This document shows positions 1 to 7,953 of a DNA stretch of 64,000 nucleotides, in pieces (the stretch's first letter is position 1; each line of letters starts with the position of its first letter). This DNA is from Salipiger abyssi (lineage in GTDB: Bacteria; Pseudomonadota; Alphaproteobacteria; Rhodobacterales; Rhodobacteraceae). Location: contig NZ_JAEKIS010000007.1 in assembly GCF_017311415.1 (NCBI RefSeq), positions 1-64,000 on the forward strand, written 5' to 3'. The notes beneath the pieces were generated by a model. It was not told where the DNA came from. It saw only the letters and a list, made by a program, of their open reading frames with translations, and ran no database searches. The position numbers were made by a program, and so were the translations under genes.

Positions 1-56
1 GTTGCGCCAATGGTACTGCGACTCAAGTCGTGGGAGAGTAGGTCACCGCCAAACCT
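1..56 (+). rRNA. rrf: 5S rRNA, 3' part (cut by window start)
   Basis: The first 56 bases match the 3' half of alphaproteobacterial 5S rRNA as I remember it: the stretch ending in GGGAGAGTAGGTCACCGCC is diagnostic, and it is preceded by the usual GCGCCAATGGTACTGCG. The 5' half, and presumably the 16S and 23S genes, lie left of the window. The exact 3' end is set by similarity only. Confidence 0.9.
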
Positions 57-110
57 AGTAAATACCAAAATCATCTCTCAATACGTTCAAATACCAAAAA
101 CACAAAAAAA

Positions 111-131
111 GCGCCCAAAGGGCGCCTTTTT
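111..131 (+). terminator. Rho-independent terminator of the rRNA operon
   Basis: A perfect six-base stem (GCGCCC/GGGCGC) with an AAA loop is followed by a C and then five T. It is flanked upstream by a run of A, so the A and T tracts can extend the stem. It lies about 55 bases after the 5S gene and fits the end of the rRNA transcript. Confidence 0.8.
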
Positions 132-409
132 GCGTTCCAAAATGAGTCCAAACTTCGGAAATAGCGAACACAGAGTCCAAACTCAGCACCGGGTTTGCCG
201 GAGGCTCTGAGCCAGGCTGGGCTAACAATCAAGCCGGGCCACGATGGGGCAGACCAACATCCCTGTGGGGTTGTTATCTTGCTGCGGAACGCTCGCGATG
301 GTGGTAAAACTGTCGCAGCAAAGTCCAGTCATTTCATCAGAGCATAGCTTTGACGGCTTGCTCCGCGTCTAATCGCTTCAGGATTCTTGGGTCGATGAGA
401 GGTGATTCG
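132..409. other. Intergenic region, no gene recognised
   Basis: This stretch between the rRNA terminator and the YadA-like gene holds no supported coding sequence or tRNA. It must contain the promoter of the following gene, but I cannot assign a convincing -35/-10 pair. Confidence 0.5.
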
Positions 410-871
410 GTGAAATACGTTCTTGCAGCCATTCTTCTTCTGCCAACTGCCACTCCGGTTTTTTCTCAGGGCCTGTGCGGTTCAGGTTATTGCCTCAGCA
501 CCAATTCGGCAGGGGGCGGCGTTTACAAGAGGCGGGGTGACGGCCCCGGCAGGTTTCAAAATCTTTCGCCCGGTGTCGAGGACTCGGATGCTGCGACGGT
601 GGGGCAGCTGAACAGCGCGGTCTCCGGGCTCGAAAGCCTGAAGGAGGAAAGCGCCGCCGGGATCGCGAGCGCCTTCGCGATGTCCCAGATTCCCAGTGTC
701 GGTGCCGGCGACACCTATTCCTTCGGCTTTGGCAGCGGGCTCTATAACGGTGAATCCGCCTTTGCGATCGGCGGGTCGGTTCGATTGCAGAACAATATGG
801 TTTTGAATGGTGGCATGACCACGGATCGTTTCAATAACGGAGTCGGGGCCGGGCTCGGATGGTCCTGGTAG
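410..871 (+). CDS. Minimal YadA-like anchor-domain outer-membrane protein
   Basis: A 153-residue protein. The N-terminus (KYVLAAILLLPTATPVFSQ) is a Sec signal peptide. Next comes a short Gly/Cys-rich segment, then a neck-like stretch around LSPGVEDSDAATVGQLN, which resembles the neck joining stalk and barrel in trimeric autotransporter adhesins. The last 80 residues match the YadA C-terminal membrane anchor: alternating hydrophobic strands such as YSFGFGSGLYNGESAFAIGG, ending in an aromatic residue (GWSW). I chose the GTG at 410 because GAGAGG at 397-402 sits 8 bases upstream; an in-frame ATG at 395 is possible. There is essentially no passenger, so an adhesin role is doubtful. It probably trimerises into a 12-stranded barrel (family knowledge). 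It stands alone between an rRNA operon and a catabolic locus. Confidence 0.75.
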   Translation: MKYVLAAILLLPTATPVFSQGLCGSGYCLSTNSAGGGVYKRRGDGPGRFQNLSPGVEDSDAATVGQLNSAVSGLESLKEESAAGIASAFAMSQIPSVGAGDTYSFGFGSGLYNGESAFAIGGSVRLQNNMVLNGGMTTDRFNNGVGAGLGWSW

Positions 872-1367
872 TTCCCGGTAGAAAGTTCGTGAACCGGTTG
901 CGCCTAGCTCAGGACCGTTGAGCCCTTAGGAAACGGGCACGGCCTCTCGATGCGGTCGCCGCGCCGGCCAGGGGTATCAACATCCCGCTGGCAAAGGGGA
1001 GCAACGGCTTGTTCCGGGCAGAGGCCATTCGCCGGCGCCGTCCGTGTAGGTGCGTCGAAGCGGTCGGTTGCGCTATGCTGGAATGGGTTAACATCCGCCG
1101 GCCACTCGAGCCCACCGGAAACCTGCCGCCAAACGAAGGCAGCCGCAAACTTCTACGAAGATTCGGAAACTGAAACCCGGGTGGCGTAGATACTGAACTC
1201 CAGACGCTGCCAAACCCGCGCCGGTCCAGCTCCGTTTCCGCAAGCATTACGCTGCCGCTATGCCCATCGCCGCAATGCTATCGTGAATCGCTATGGGCTG
1301 CTGAAGCACTTCCTATTTGAACCGGAGGCGCCTTGGGCCGACACTTGCGCCCAAGGAGGACTATCCC
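872..1367. other. Intergenic region with a hairpin before the catabolic locus
   Basis: About 500 bases with no recognisable gene. Short open frames on both strands show no family motifs and no ribosome-binding sites. The only structure I see is the inverted repeat at 1331-1356 just before the TPP-enzyme gene. The promoter of the catabolic operon should lie here. Confidence 0.5.
1331..1356 (+). promoter_or_regulatory. Hairpin overlapping the Shine-Dalgarno of the TPP-enzyme gene
   Basis: CCTTGGGC at 1331-1338 is exactly complementary to GCCCAAGG at 1349-1356, leaving a 10-base loop. The right arm contains the start of the ribosome-binding site AAGGAGGA (1353-1360) of the next gene. Folding would therefore hide part of the Shine-Dalgarno, which suggests translational control. 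No known riboswitch motif is seen. Confidence 0.45.
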
Positions 1368-3068
1368 ATGAATCAACATCTGACGGACGCGGTGCAGACG
1401 GCGACGTCCTCGGCCGCCGACACGCTGCTGACGCAGCTGCAAACCGCCGGGATCGACTTTCTCTTCGCCAATGGCGGCACCGATTTTCCTCCCATTGTCG
1501 AAGCCTATTGCAAGGCGGAGGTCGACGGGCGGGCGCTGCCGAAGCCCGTGGTCGTGCCGCATGAGAACACCGCCGTAGCCATGGCGCATGGCGTCTATCT
1601 CGCCACCGGGCGGATGCAGGCGGTCATGGTGCATGTGAACGTGGGCACCGCCAATACGATCAACGCGGTGCTGGATGCGAGCCGCGAACAGGTTCCGATG
1701 CTGCTGATGGCCGGGCGCTCGCCGTTCTCCGAAAAGGGCCATCACGGCACCCGCACGCGCTATATCCATTGGGCACAGGAGATGTTCGACCAGGCCGGCA
1801 TGCTGCGCGAGGCGGTGAAGTGGGATTACGAGCTGCACCTCGCCGACCAGGTGCGCGACGTGGTGAACCGCGCGCTGGAGATCGCCGAATCCACGCCCAA
1901 GGGGCCGGTCTACCTGACCCTGCCGCGCGACGTGATCGCCGCCGAGGATGCGCGCAGCGAGGAGCAGATCCCGCCGCGCCCGCCGGTCTCCGCCCCCGTG
2001 GTGCCGCGCGAGCGGATCGAGGAAATCGCCGGCTGGCTGCGCGAGGCGGAGAAGCCGCTGATCGTCACGGCCAATGCCGGGCGCGATGCGGCGGCCTTCC
2101 ATGCACTCTCCGAGTTCGCAGAGCGCTACGCAGTGCCGGTGACCAGCTATCACCAGCGCTTTGTTTCTATCTCCACCGAACACCCGTTCGAGGCGGGTCA
2201 CGATCCCATGCCCTGGGTGCGCGAGGCGGATTTCATCCTGGTGCTGGATTGCGATGTGCCCTGGGTGCCGCAGCTTGCCGAGCCGCGCGCCGACGCGAAG
2301 ATCGTGCATGTGGGCGAAGACCCGGTCTTCGCCCGCTACCCGATGCGCAGCTTCCGCTCCGACATGTCGCTCGCCGGGCGCCCGGCGGATGTGCTGGAGG
2401 GGCTGCTCGACATCCTCGGCCCGTCGCTGCCCAAGGGCGAGGCACGCCGCGAGGCGCTTACGGCCAGGATCGCCGAAGACCGCGCCTCCACCCGCGCCAA
2501 GGGCGAGCCGAAAGAGGCGCTGACGCCGGAATATATCAGCCGGGTGATCGGCGAGATCGCTGCGCCGGAAGCGGCCATCGTCAACGAATACCCGCTCAGG
2601 GTCGAGCATTGCCAGCGCACCGAGCCGGGCAGCTATTTCGGCCTGTCGCCTGCGGGCGGCCTTGGCTGGGGCCTCGGTGCCGCGCTGGGGATCAAGCTGG
2701 CGCAGCCCGAGCGTGACGTGATCTGCACCATGGGCGACGGCGCCTATATCTTCACCAACCCCACCGCCAGCCACTGGGTGGCGCAGGCGCAGGGGCTGCC
2801 GGTGCTGACGGTGATCTTCAACAACGCGCTGCATGGTGCGGTGCGCAACTCGACGCTGGCGATGTACCCCGAGGGGCATTCCTCGCGCGGGGGCGGGCGG
2901 ATGCTGGCCGATCTGAGCCCGGCACCGGCCTTTGAGAGCCTTGCCGGCGCCGAGGGTCTGGGCCTGCGGGTCGAGAGCGTGGCCGAGCTGCGACCGGCGC
3001 TGGAAGAGGCGCTTGCCGCGACGCGGGCCGGCCGTCAGGCGCTGGTCAACGTCATCTGCGACTACTGA
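1368..3068 (+). CDS. Thiamine-diphosphate 2-oxoacid decarboxylase, benzoylformate-decarboxylase-like
   Basis: A 566-residue TPP enzyme with the three-domain layout of the POX/decarboxylase family. The cofactor-activating Glu is at about residue 66 (PHENTAVAMAHG). The Mg-TPP motif GDG at about residue 455 is followed some 27 residues later by NN (VIFNNALHG). His89 in MVHVNVGTANT aligns with the catalytic His70 of benzoylformate decarboxylase, which favours a decarboxylase over acetolactate synthase. The equivalent of BFD Ser26 is Thr (NGGTDFPP), and I cannot place an equivalent of His281, so the substrate may differ. The start is fixed by AAGGAGGA seven bases upstream. The next gene, an FMN 2-hydroxy-acid dehydrogenase, follows 11 bases later and would supply the 2-keto acid. 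The product would be an aldehyde for the aldehyde dehydrogenase at 12.5 kb. Confidence 0.75.
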   Translation: MNQHLTDAVQTATSSAADTLLTQLQTAGIDFLFANGGTDFPPIVEAYCKAEVDGRALPKPVVVPHENTAVAMAHGVYLATGRMQAVMVHVNVGTANTINAVLDASREQVPMLLMAGRSPFSEKGHHGTRTRYIHWAQEMFDQAGMLREAVKWDYELHLADQVRDVVNRALEIAESTPKGPVYLTLPRDVIAAEDARSEEQIPPRPPVSAPVVPRERIEEIAGWLREAEKPLIVTANAGRDAAAFHALSEFAERYAVPVTSYHQRFVSISTEHPFEAGHDPMPWVREADFILVLDCDVPWVPQLAEPRADAKIVHVGEDPVFARYPMRSFRSDMSLAGRPADVLEGLLDILGPSLPKGEARREALTARIAEDRASTRAKGEPKEALTPEYISRVIGEIAAPEAAIVNEYPLRVEHCQRTEPGSYFGLSPAGGLGWGLGAALGIKLAQPERDVICTMGDGAYIFTNPTASHWVAQAQGLPVLTVIFNNALHGAVRNSTLAMYPEGHSSRGGGRMLADLSPAPAFESLAGAEGLGLRVESVAELRPALEEALAATRAGRQALVNVICDY

Positions 3069-3079
3069 CGGGGGCGAGC

Positions 3080-4291
3080 ATGGCCAAATCCGCCTGGGGC
3101 CCCGGGTCGCGCAGCGGGCGCGCGGCGCAGATGACCTATGCCGCGCCCACCTATGAATTCCTTGAGGACCGCGCCCGCCGGCGCGTTCCCAAATTCGCCT
3201 TCGATTTCGTGCAGGGCGGCACCGGCGCTGACTGGGGTGTCGAGGTCAACCGCCGCGCGCTCGACGCCATCGAGATCGTTCCGCGCTATGGCGATCTGCG
3301 CAAGGCCGATCCCGCCGCCACGCTCTTTGGGCGCAGTTACAGCGCGCCCATCGGCATCGCGCCCACGGGTATGGATGCGCTGATCTGGCCCGGCGCCACC
3401 ATGTCGCTGGCGCGCGCGGCGAAGGACGGGGATATTCCCTACATCACCGGCACGCTGGCCAATTCCACCATGGAAGAGGTGGCCTCGGTCGCCGGCGGCA
3501 ACACCTGGTTGCAGCTTTACGGCTTCCCGCGCGACGACCACAAGGTGACCTTCGACATGATCGCCCGCGCCAGGGCGGCGGGGGTGACAGCGATTGTCGC
3601 CACGCTCGACGCGCCGGTGCGCGCCAAGCGCCCGCGCGATCTCAACAACCGGCTGGTGGTGCCGTTCCGGCCCACCCCGCGCACCGTCTGGGAAGTGGCC
3701 ACAGCCCCCGCCTGGAGCATGGCGCTGCTGCGTCACGGGGCGCCGAAATTCGCCAATATCGACCGTTATGTCGACGGCAAGCCGACGCTCGACCGGGTGG
3801 CGGGCTTTGTGCAGAAGGAACTGGTGGGCAGCTTCTCCTGGGACGAGATCGCCCGCATGCGCCGGGTCTGGGACGGGGCGCTGATCGTCAAGGGCGTGCT
3901 GCATCCCGACGATGCGGTCTCGGCGGTGGACGCCGGGGTCGACGGCATTCTGGTGTCGAATCATGGCGGGCGCCAGTCCGATGCGGCGCCGAGCCCGGCC
4001 GACGTGCTGCCGATCATCCGCGACAAGGTGGATGGCAAGGCCACGCTGCTTTTCGACAGCGGCGTGCGCTCGGGGCTCGACGTGGCGCGGGCGCTGGCGC
4101 TGGGGGCGGAGGCTGCGTTCTGCGGTCGCGCCTTCCTCTATGCGCTGGCGGCGCTGGGGGACGATGGCGGCAGCCATTTCGCCGGCTTGATCCGCGAGGA
4201 ATTCGCCGTCACCATGGCGCAGTCGGGGGCGTGGAGCGTCTCGGACCTGCCCAATGTGACGATCCGGCACCGCGATGCCTATTCAGCCTGA
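3080..4291 (+). CDS. FMN-dependent 2-hydroxy-acid dehydrogenase/oxidase (lactate/mandelate type)
   Basis: A 403-residue TIM-barrel flavoenzyme of the LldD / mandelate dehydrogenase / glycolate oxidase family. It oxidises the alpha-hydroxyl of a 2-hydroxy acid to a 2-keto acid. Seen motifs: LDAPVRAKRPRD in the middle (substrate/FMN loop), the catalytic-base signature SNHGGRQ at about residue 293, and the FMN-phosphate motif DSGVRSG with GRAFLYALAALG after it. It lies 11 bases after the TPP decarboxylase and its end overlaps the following DUF gene by 17 bases, so the three are co-translated. Beside a benzoylformate-decarboxylase-like enzyme, a mandelate-type substrate is the natural guess, but the residues seen do not settle it. 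A second family member lies at 33.4-34.6 kb. Confidence 0.8.
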   Translation: MAKSAWGPGSRSGRAAQMTYAAPTYEFLEDRARRRVPKFAFDFVQGGTGADWGVEVNRRALDAIEIVPRYGDLRKADPAATLFGRSYSAPIGIAPTGMDALIWPGATMSLARAAKDGDIPYITGTLANSTMEEVASVAGGNTWLQLYGFPRDDHKVTFDMIARARAAGVTAIVATLDAPVRAKRPRDLNNRLVVPFRPTPRTVWEVATAPAWSMALLRHGAPKFANIDRYVDGKPTLDRVAGFVQKELVGSFSWDEIARMRRVWDGALIVKGVLHPDDAVSAVDAGVDGILVSNHGGRQSDAAPSPADVLPIIRDKVDGKATLLFDSGVRSGLDVARALALGAEAAFCGRAFLYALAALGDDGGSHFAGLIREEFAVTMAQSGAWSVSDLPNVTIRHRDAYSA

Positions 4292-4796
4292 CCCCGACGC
4301 GCATCCGTTCTGGCGCTTTTCCCTCGACCGCTACGGGCGGTCGGGGGTGCCGCCGCTCTGTCTGGAGATCCAGGAGGAGACCGGAGCCGATGTGAACCTG
4401 CTGCTCTTCGGGCTTTGGCTGGGCTCCGAGGGCTGGTGCATCACCGGGGCAGGGGCCGGGCGCTGCGCCGAGGCGGTCGCCGCCTGGCATGCGGAGATCG
4501 TGCGCCCGCTGCGCGCGGTGCGGCGGCGGCTCAAGGGCTGGCAGGTCTGCCCCGATGCGCCGCGCGAAACCCTGCGCGCCGGCATCCAGAAATGGGAGAT
4601 CGAGGCCGAGCGGCTGGAGCAGGACATGCTCTTTGCGCTCTACGAGGGGCTGTTGGTGGCAGAACCGGCGCTGATCGAGGCGGAACCCGACCGGGCCGCC
4701 GCGATGACGGCCAATCTCGACACCTTCGCGGCGCTGGCGCCCAAGGGAAAAGGCGCGGCGGAGCCACGCGACAAGCTGGTGGCGCTCTGCCTGTAA
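4275..4796 (+). CDS. TIGR02444 / DUF2390 family protein
   Basis: A 173-residue soluble protein resembling the TIGR02444 (DUF2390) family: the N-terminal FWRFSLDRYG and the following ETGADVNLLLFGLWLG are its typical signature. The function of the family is unknown to me; members are helical and found in many proteobacteria. The start overlaps the end of the FMN dehydrogenase gene by 17 bases. It converges on the UbiX gene, which ends 7 bases after it. Its place inside a catabolic operon is unusual, because family members are not usually associated with aromatic catabolism. Confidence 0.75.
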   Translation: MPIQPDPDAHPFWRFSLDRYGRSGVPPLCLEIQEETGADVNLLLFGLWLGSEGWCITGAGAGRCAEAVAAWHAEIVRPLRAVRRRLKGWQVCPDAPRETLRAGIQKWEIEAERLEQDMLFALYEGLLVAEPALIEAEPDRAAAMTANLDTFAALAPKGKGAAEPRDKLVALCL

Positions 4797-4802
4797 GGCC
4801 GC

Positions 4803-5375
4803 TCAGGCGTCGTCTTTCCAGCGTTTGACGGTGCCCGTCTCGATATCGAACATGTCCATCACCCGGCCCAGCGTGTGGCCGATCATGTCGTCCAGCGTCT
4901 CGGGCTTGGCGTAGAAGGCGGGCACCGGCGGTGCGATGATGGCGCCGATCTCGGCCAGCGTGGTCAGCGTGCGCAGATGGCCCAGATGCAGCGGCGTCTC
5001 GCGCAGCATCAGCACCAGACGGCGGCGCTCCTTCAGCACCACATCGGCGGCGCGGGTGAGCAGGGTGGAGGTCACGCCATTGGCAATCTCGGAGGCGGAG
5101 CGCACCGAACACGGCGCCACTACCATGCCCAGCGTGTGAAACGAGCCGCTGGAGATCGAGGCGCCGATATCCTCCTGCTTGTACCAGCGGTCGGCGAGCG
5201 CGCGGATATCGGCGATCTTCCAGTCGGTTTCATGCGCGACGGTGATCTCGGCGGACCGCGACATGACGAGATGGCTCTCGATGGGCAGATCGCGCAGCAT
5301 CTGCAACAGCCGGATTCCGTAAATGACGCCCGAAGCGCCGGAAATGCCGACGATCAGCCGGTTGTTTCGTGCCAT
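4803..5375 (-). CDS. ubiX: Flavin prenyltransferase UbiX/Pad1
   Basis: A 190-residue flavoprotein that attaches a dimethylallyl group to FMN, making the prenyl-FMN cofactor of UbiD decarboxylases. Motifs: the N-terminal GISGASGVIYGIRLL, MSRSAEIT in the middle, SGSFHTLGMVVAPCS, and the C-terminal RETPLHLGHLRTLTTLAEIGAIIAPPVPAFY (given here as family landmarks). The start (ATG read from 5375) has GGAGGA a few bases upstream. A UbiD gene lies on the opposite side of the LysR gene, so the pair most likely works together. A role in ubiquinone synthesis as well cannot be excluded, as no other ubiX is in view. Confidence 0.93.
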   Translation of the reverse strand: MARNNRLIVGISGASGVIYGIRLLQMLRDLPIESHLVMSRSAEITVAHETDWKIADIRALADRWYKQEDIGASISSGSFHTLGMVVAPCSVRSASEIANGVTSTLLTRAADVVLKERRRLVLMLRETPLHLGHLRTLTTLAEIGAIIAPPVPAFYAKPETLDDMIGHTLGRVMDMFDIETGTVKRWKDDA

Positions 5376-5459
5376 GACGTGGTCCTCCCGGGCCGCAGAG
5401 TGCCAAGCGCGGCATGCGGAAAACAAGATCTTTGACGCGATGGGGGGTATCGCAATCCG

Positions 5460-6392
5460 CTATGCCGGAGCGTCTTTGTCCTCAAGGGAAACAGATACAT
5501 CATAGGAAAAGTCGATCATCCGCTCGCGCAGCTCGTCGACCAGCAGCGTGGCCGCGCGCGACAGTGGCCGGTCCGGCGCGGTGATGCAGACCAGACGGCG
5601 CGGGATCGCCGGGGTGATCCGGTAGGCTTTCAACTGGCCGGAGCGCAGCGCCCGGCTGACCGCGAGCGGCGGCAGGATGGTGAAGAACTCGGAATTCATC
5701 ACGAAATCCTCGATGGGTTTGAGGTCGTCGAATTCCATCTGCGGCGCCAGGTTCACCCCGACGGACGAGGCGGCGCGGTCGAGAATCGTGCGCAGCCCGT
5801 GACGGGCCGAGGGGATCACGAGCTTCACATCGTTGATGCGCGCATAGTCGACGGGCTCGGGCAGGGGCAGCGGCGTGCCCGCCGCGCCGATGAGCACCAG
5901 ATCCTCGCAGATGATATCGGTCATCTCCGGCGTGCGTGCCTGCGGCGGCACATTGATGATGATGAGATCGAGCTGCCCGCCACGCAGCATGTCGCTCAGC
6001 TCGCCGGTATAGCCGCCCGTCGCGCGCACATGGACATCGGGATATTTCTTGTGAAAGCCCAGCAGCGTATCGACGAGCGCGTTGTTGGCCACCGAGGTGA
6101 CGACCCCGAGGGTCACCGTGCCGCGGACCTGACCGTCATCCTCCTCGAGCTGCTGACAGGCGGAGCGCAGGTCGCGCAGAATGCCGCTGAAGAGCTGATA
6201 GGCCTCGGCGCCGTGCTCCGTCGGCACCATGCCCTTTGGGGTGCGGCTGAAGAGTTGCCGCCCCAGCTCTTCCTCGAGCTTGGAAATCTGCTGGCTGATC
6301 GCCGGCTGCACGACATTGAGCCGCTGCGAGGCCCGGGTGACCGAGCCTTCCTCATAGATCGCCGTGAAATATTGCAGCTGCCGCAGTTCCAT
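5460..6392 (-). CDS. LysR-family transcriptional regulator
   Basis: A 310-residue regulator with an N-terminal winged helix-turn-helix (LRQLQYFTAIYEEGSVTRAS through QPAISQQISKLEEELG) and a C-terminal periplasmic-binding-like effector domain from about residue 90. The ATG at 6392 is preceded by GGAGGA; an upstream in-frame ATG at 6455 would run through the intergenic operator and is not preferred. It is transcribed away from ubiD, the usual arrangement for a LysR regulator of the adjacent catabolic genes. The effector is probably a pathway substrate or intermediate. Confidence 0.9.
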   Translation of the reverse strand: MELRQLQYFTAIYEEGSVTRASQRLNVVQPAISQQISKLEEELGRQLFSRTPKGMVPTEHGAEAYQLFSGILRDLRSACQQLEEDDGQVRGTVTLGVVTSVANNALVDTLLGFHKKYPDVHVRATGGYTGELSDMLRGGQLDLIIINVPPQARTPEMTDIICEDLVLIGAAGTPLPLPEPVDYARINDVKLVIPSARHGLRTILDRAASSVGVNLAPQMEFDDLKPIEDFVMNSEFFTILPPLAVSRALRSGQLKAYRITPAIPRRLVCITAPDRPLSRAATLLVDELRERMIDFSYDVSVSLEDKDAPA

Positions 6393-6428
6393 CGGTTCCT
6401 CCGTGGCGGGCGGCCTCTGTGCCGCCCC

Positions 6429-6443
6429 ATAGCAAAGCCCTAT
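6429..6443. promoter_or_regulatory. LysR-type T-N11-A operator
   Basis: ATAGCAAAGCCCTAT is an interrupted palindrome (ATAG-N7-CTAT) that satisfies the T-N11-A rule for LysR boxes. It lies between the divergent lysR (5' end 6392) and ubiD (start 6517) genes, where a LysR regulator would control both directions. Confidence 0.6.
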
Positions 6444-6516
6444 ACCTTTAATCATTCGATGTTAATGGAAAGTAATACCCGGCCTTCTTACTGTCCACCG
6501 CAACGGGAGGACCAGC

Positions 6517-7953
6517 ATGAACGCTTTCGAAGAACAGCGCGGCGTGAAAGCCGCGGCCGCATCTCGGCCCCGTCGGGACATGGATTTGCGCGACTGGCTG
6601 ATCCGTCTCCATGCCAGCGACCGCCTGGCTACGGCCAAGCCGGGAATGCCGCTGCGATTCGGTGTGGCGGGGCTGGCCAACCGGCTCGACGGTCACAAGG
6701 CGCTGGTTGCGCCGGCGCCAGAGGGCAACGAGTCCGGGACGGTTATTTCCGGTCTGCTGTCGCGCCGTGAATGGATGGCCGAGGCGCTTGGCATCGAATC
6801 CGACGCGCTGCTCACCGAGTTTCAGAAAGCCGCATCGCAGCCGCTACCCTGCCGCGAGGTCGCAAAGGCCCGCTGTCAGGACAAGGTCTATGAAGGCGAT
6901 GATATCGACCTGATGCGCCTGCTGCCGATTCCCACCCATAACGAGCATGACAGCGGTGCCTACATCACCGCCGGGCTGATGATCTGCAAGGATCCTGCGA
7001 CGGGCATCCAGAACGTTTCGATCCACCGGCTTCAGGTTTCCGGTCCGCGCGAGCTGGGGGCGCTGCTGCTGCCGCGCCACACGCTGAACTATTTCAGCAC
7101 CGCCGAGGCGGCGGGCAAGGATCTCGAGGTTGCCGTGGTGATCGGCGCCTCGCCGGCCTGCCTGCTCGCCTCGCAGGCCATCGTGCCCATCGACGTGGAC
7201 GAGCTTGAGATCGCCGGCGCGCTCGGCGGGGCGCCGCTCGACGTGGTGCGCTGTGTCGGCAAGGATATCTTTGTGCCGGCGCAGTCGGAGATTGTCATCG
7301 AGGGCCGGCTGCTTGCCAATACCATGCGCCCCGAAGGCCCGTTCGGCGAGTTCCCGCAATATTACGGCCCGCGCGCCGACCGCCATGTGATCGAGATCGA
7401 CGCGGTGACCACCCGCAAGCAGCCGCTTTTCCACACCATCGTGGGCGGCGGGCTGGAGCATCTGATCCTTGGCGGCATCCCGCGCGAGGCGACGATCCTC
7501 AACACCATGCAGGCGATGTTCCCGAGCGTGAAGAACGTGCATCTCGCCCCCGGCGGCACCTGCCGGTATCACCTCTATGTGCAGATGGCGCCGCGTCAGC
7601 CGGGCGAGGCCAAGAACGTGATCATGGCCGCCTTTGCCGCGCATTACGACATCAAGCATGTGGTCGTGGTGAACGAGGATGTCGATATCTTCGATGCCGA
7701 GATGGTCGAATGGGCCGTTGCCACGCGCTTCCAGGCCGACCGCGATCTCGTTGTGATCGGCGGAACCCAGGGCTCCAAGCTCGACCCATCCACCGATGAA
7801 GGCTACGGCGCCAAGATGGGCATGGACGCGACCGTGCCGCTCGATGCGCCGGAATTCCGCTTCAAGCGTATCAGCGTGCCGGGCGAGGCCGAGATCGACC
7901 TCGACGCCGTGCTCGATACCGCCAGCCCCGACTGGGACGTCTGCGATGACTGA
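6517..7953 (+). CDS. UbiD-family prenyl-FMN-dependent decarboxylase
   Basis: A 478-residue UbiD-family enzyme that reversibly decarboxylates aromatic or alpha,beta-unsaturated acids using prenyl-FMN and a metal. Seen: an N-terminal segment DLRDWLIRL, the cofactor region NVSIHRLQ with GPRELG after it, and PEGPFGEFPQYYG at about residue 271, holding the conserved Glu residues. Length is typical. The gene starts 11 bases after a GGGAGG ribosome-binding site and its stop overlaps the next gene by 8 bases (ATGAC junction). Together with ubiX it forms a complete decarboxylase module under the LysR gene. Which acid it acts on (hydroxybenzoate-like, phthalate-like or other) cannot be read from the sequence. 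Confidence 0.92.
   Translation: MNAFEEQRGVKAAAASRPRRDMDLRDWLIRLHASDRLATAKPGMPLRFGVAGLANRLDGHKALVAPAPEGNESGTVISGLLSRREWMAEALGIESDALLTEFQKAASQPLPCREVAKARCQDKVYEGDDIDLMRLLPIPTHNEHDSGAYITAGLMICKDPATGIQNVSIHRLQVSGPRELGALLLPRHTLNYFSTAEAAGKDLEVAVVIGASPACLLASQAIVPIDVDELEIAGALGGAPLDVVRCVGKDIFVPAQSEIVIEGRLLANTMRPEGPFGEFPQYYGPRADRHVIEIDAVTTRKQPLFHTIVGGGLEHLILGGIPREATILNTMQAMFPSVKNVHLAPGGTCRYHLYVQMAPRQPGEAKNVIMAAFAAHYDIKHVVVVNEDVDIFDAEMVEWAVATRFQADRDLVVIGGTQGSKLDPSTDEGYGAKMGMDATVPLDAPEFRFKRISVPGEAEIDLDAVLDTASPDWDVCDD

Noticed and set aside
57-409. tRNA genes after the rRNA operon
   Set aside because: I looked for tRNA cloverleaf landmarks (GGTTCGAxTCC arm and acceptor pairs) here and in the other gaps and found none convincing.
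1368-3068. Acetolactate synthase
   Set aside because: A His at about residue 89 aligns with the catalytic His70 of benzoylformate decarboxylase, and the neighbour is a 2-hydroxy-acid dehydrogenase. No small regulatory subunit is present.
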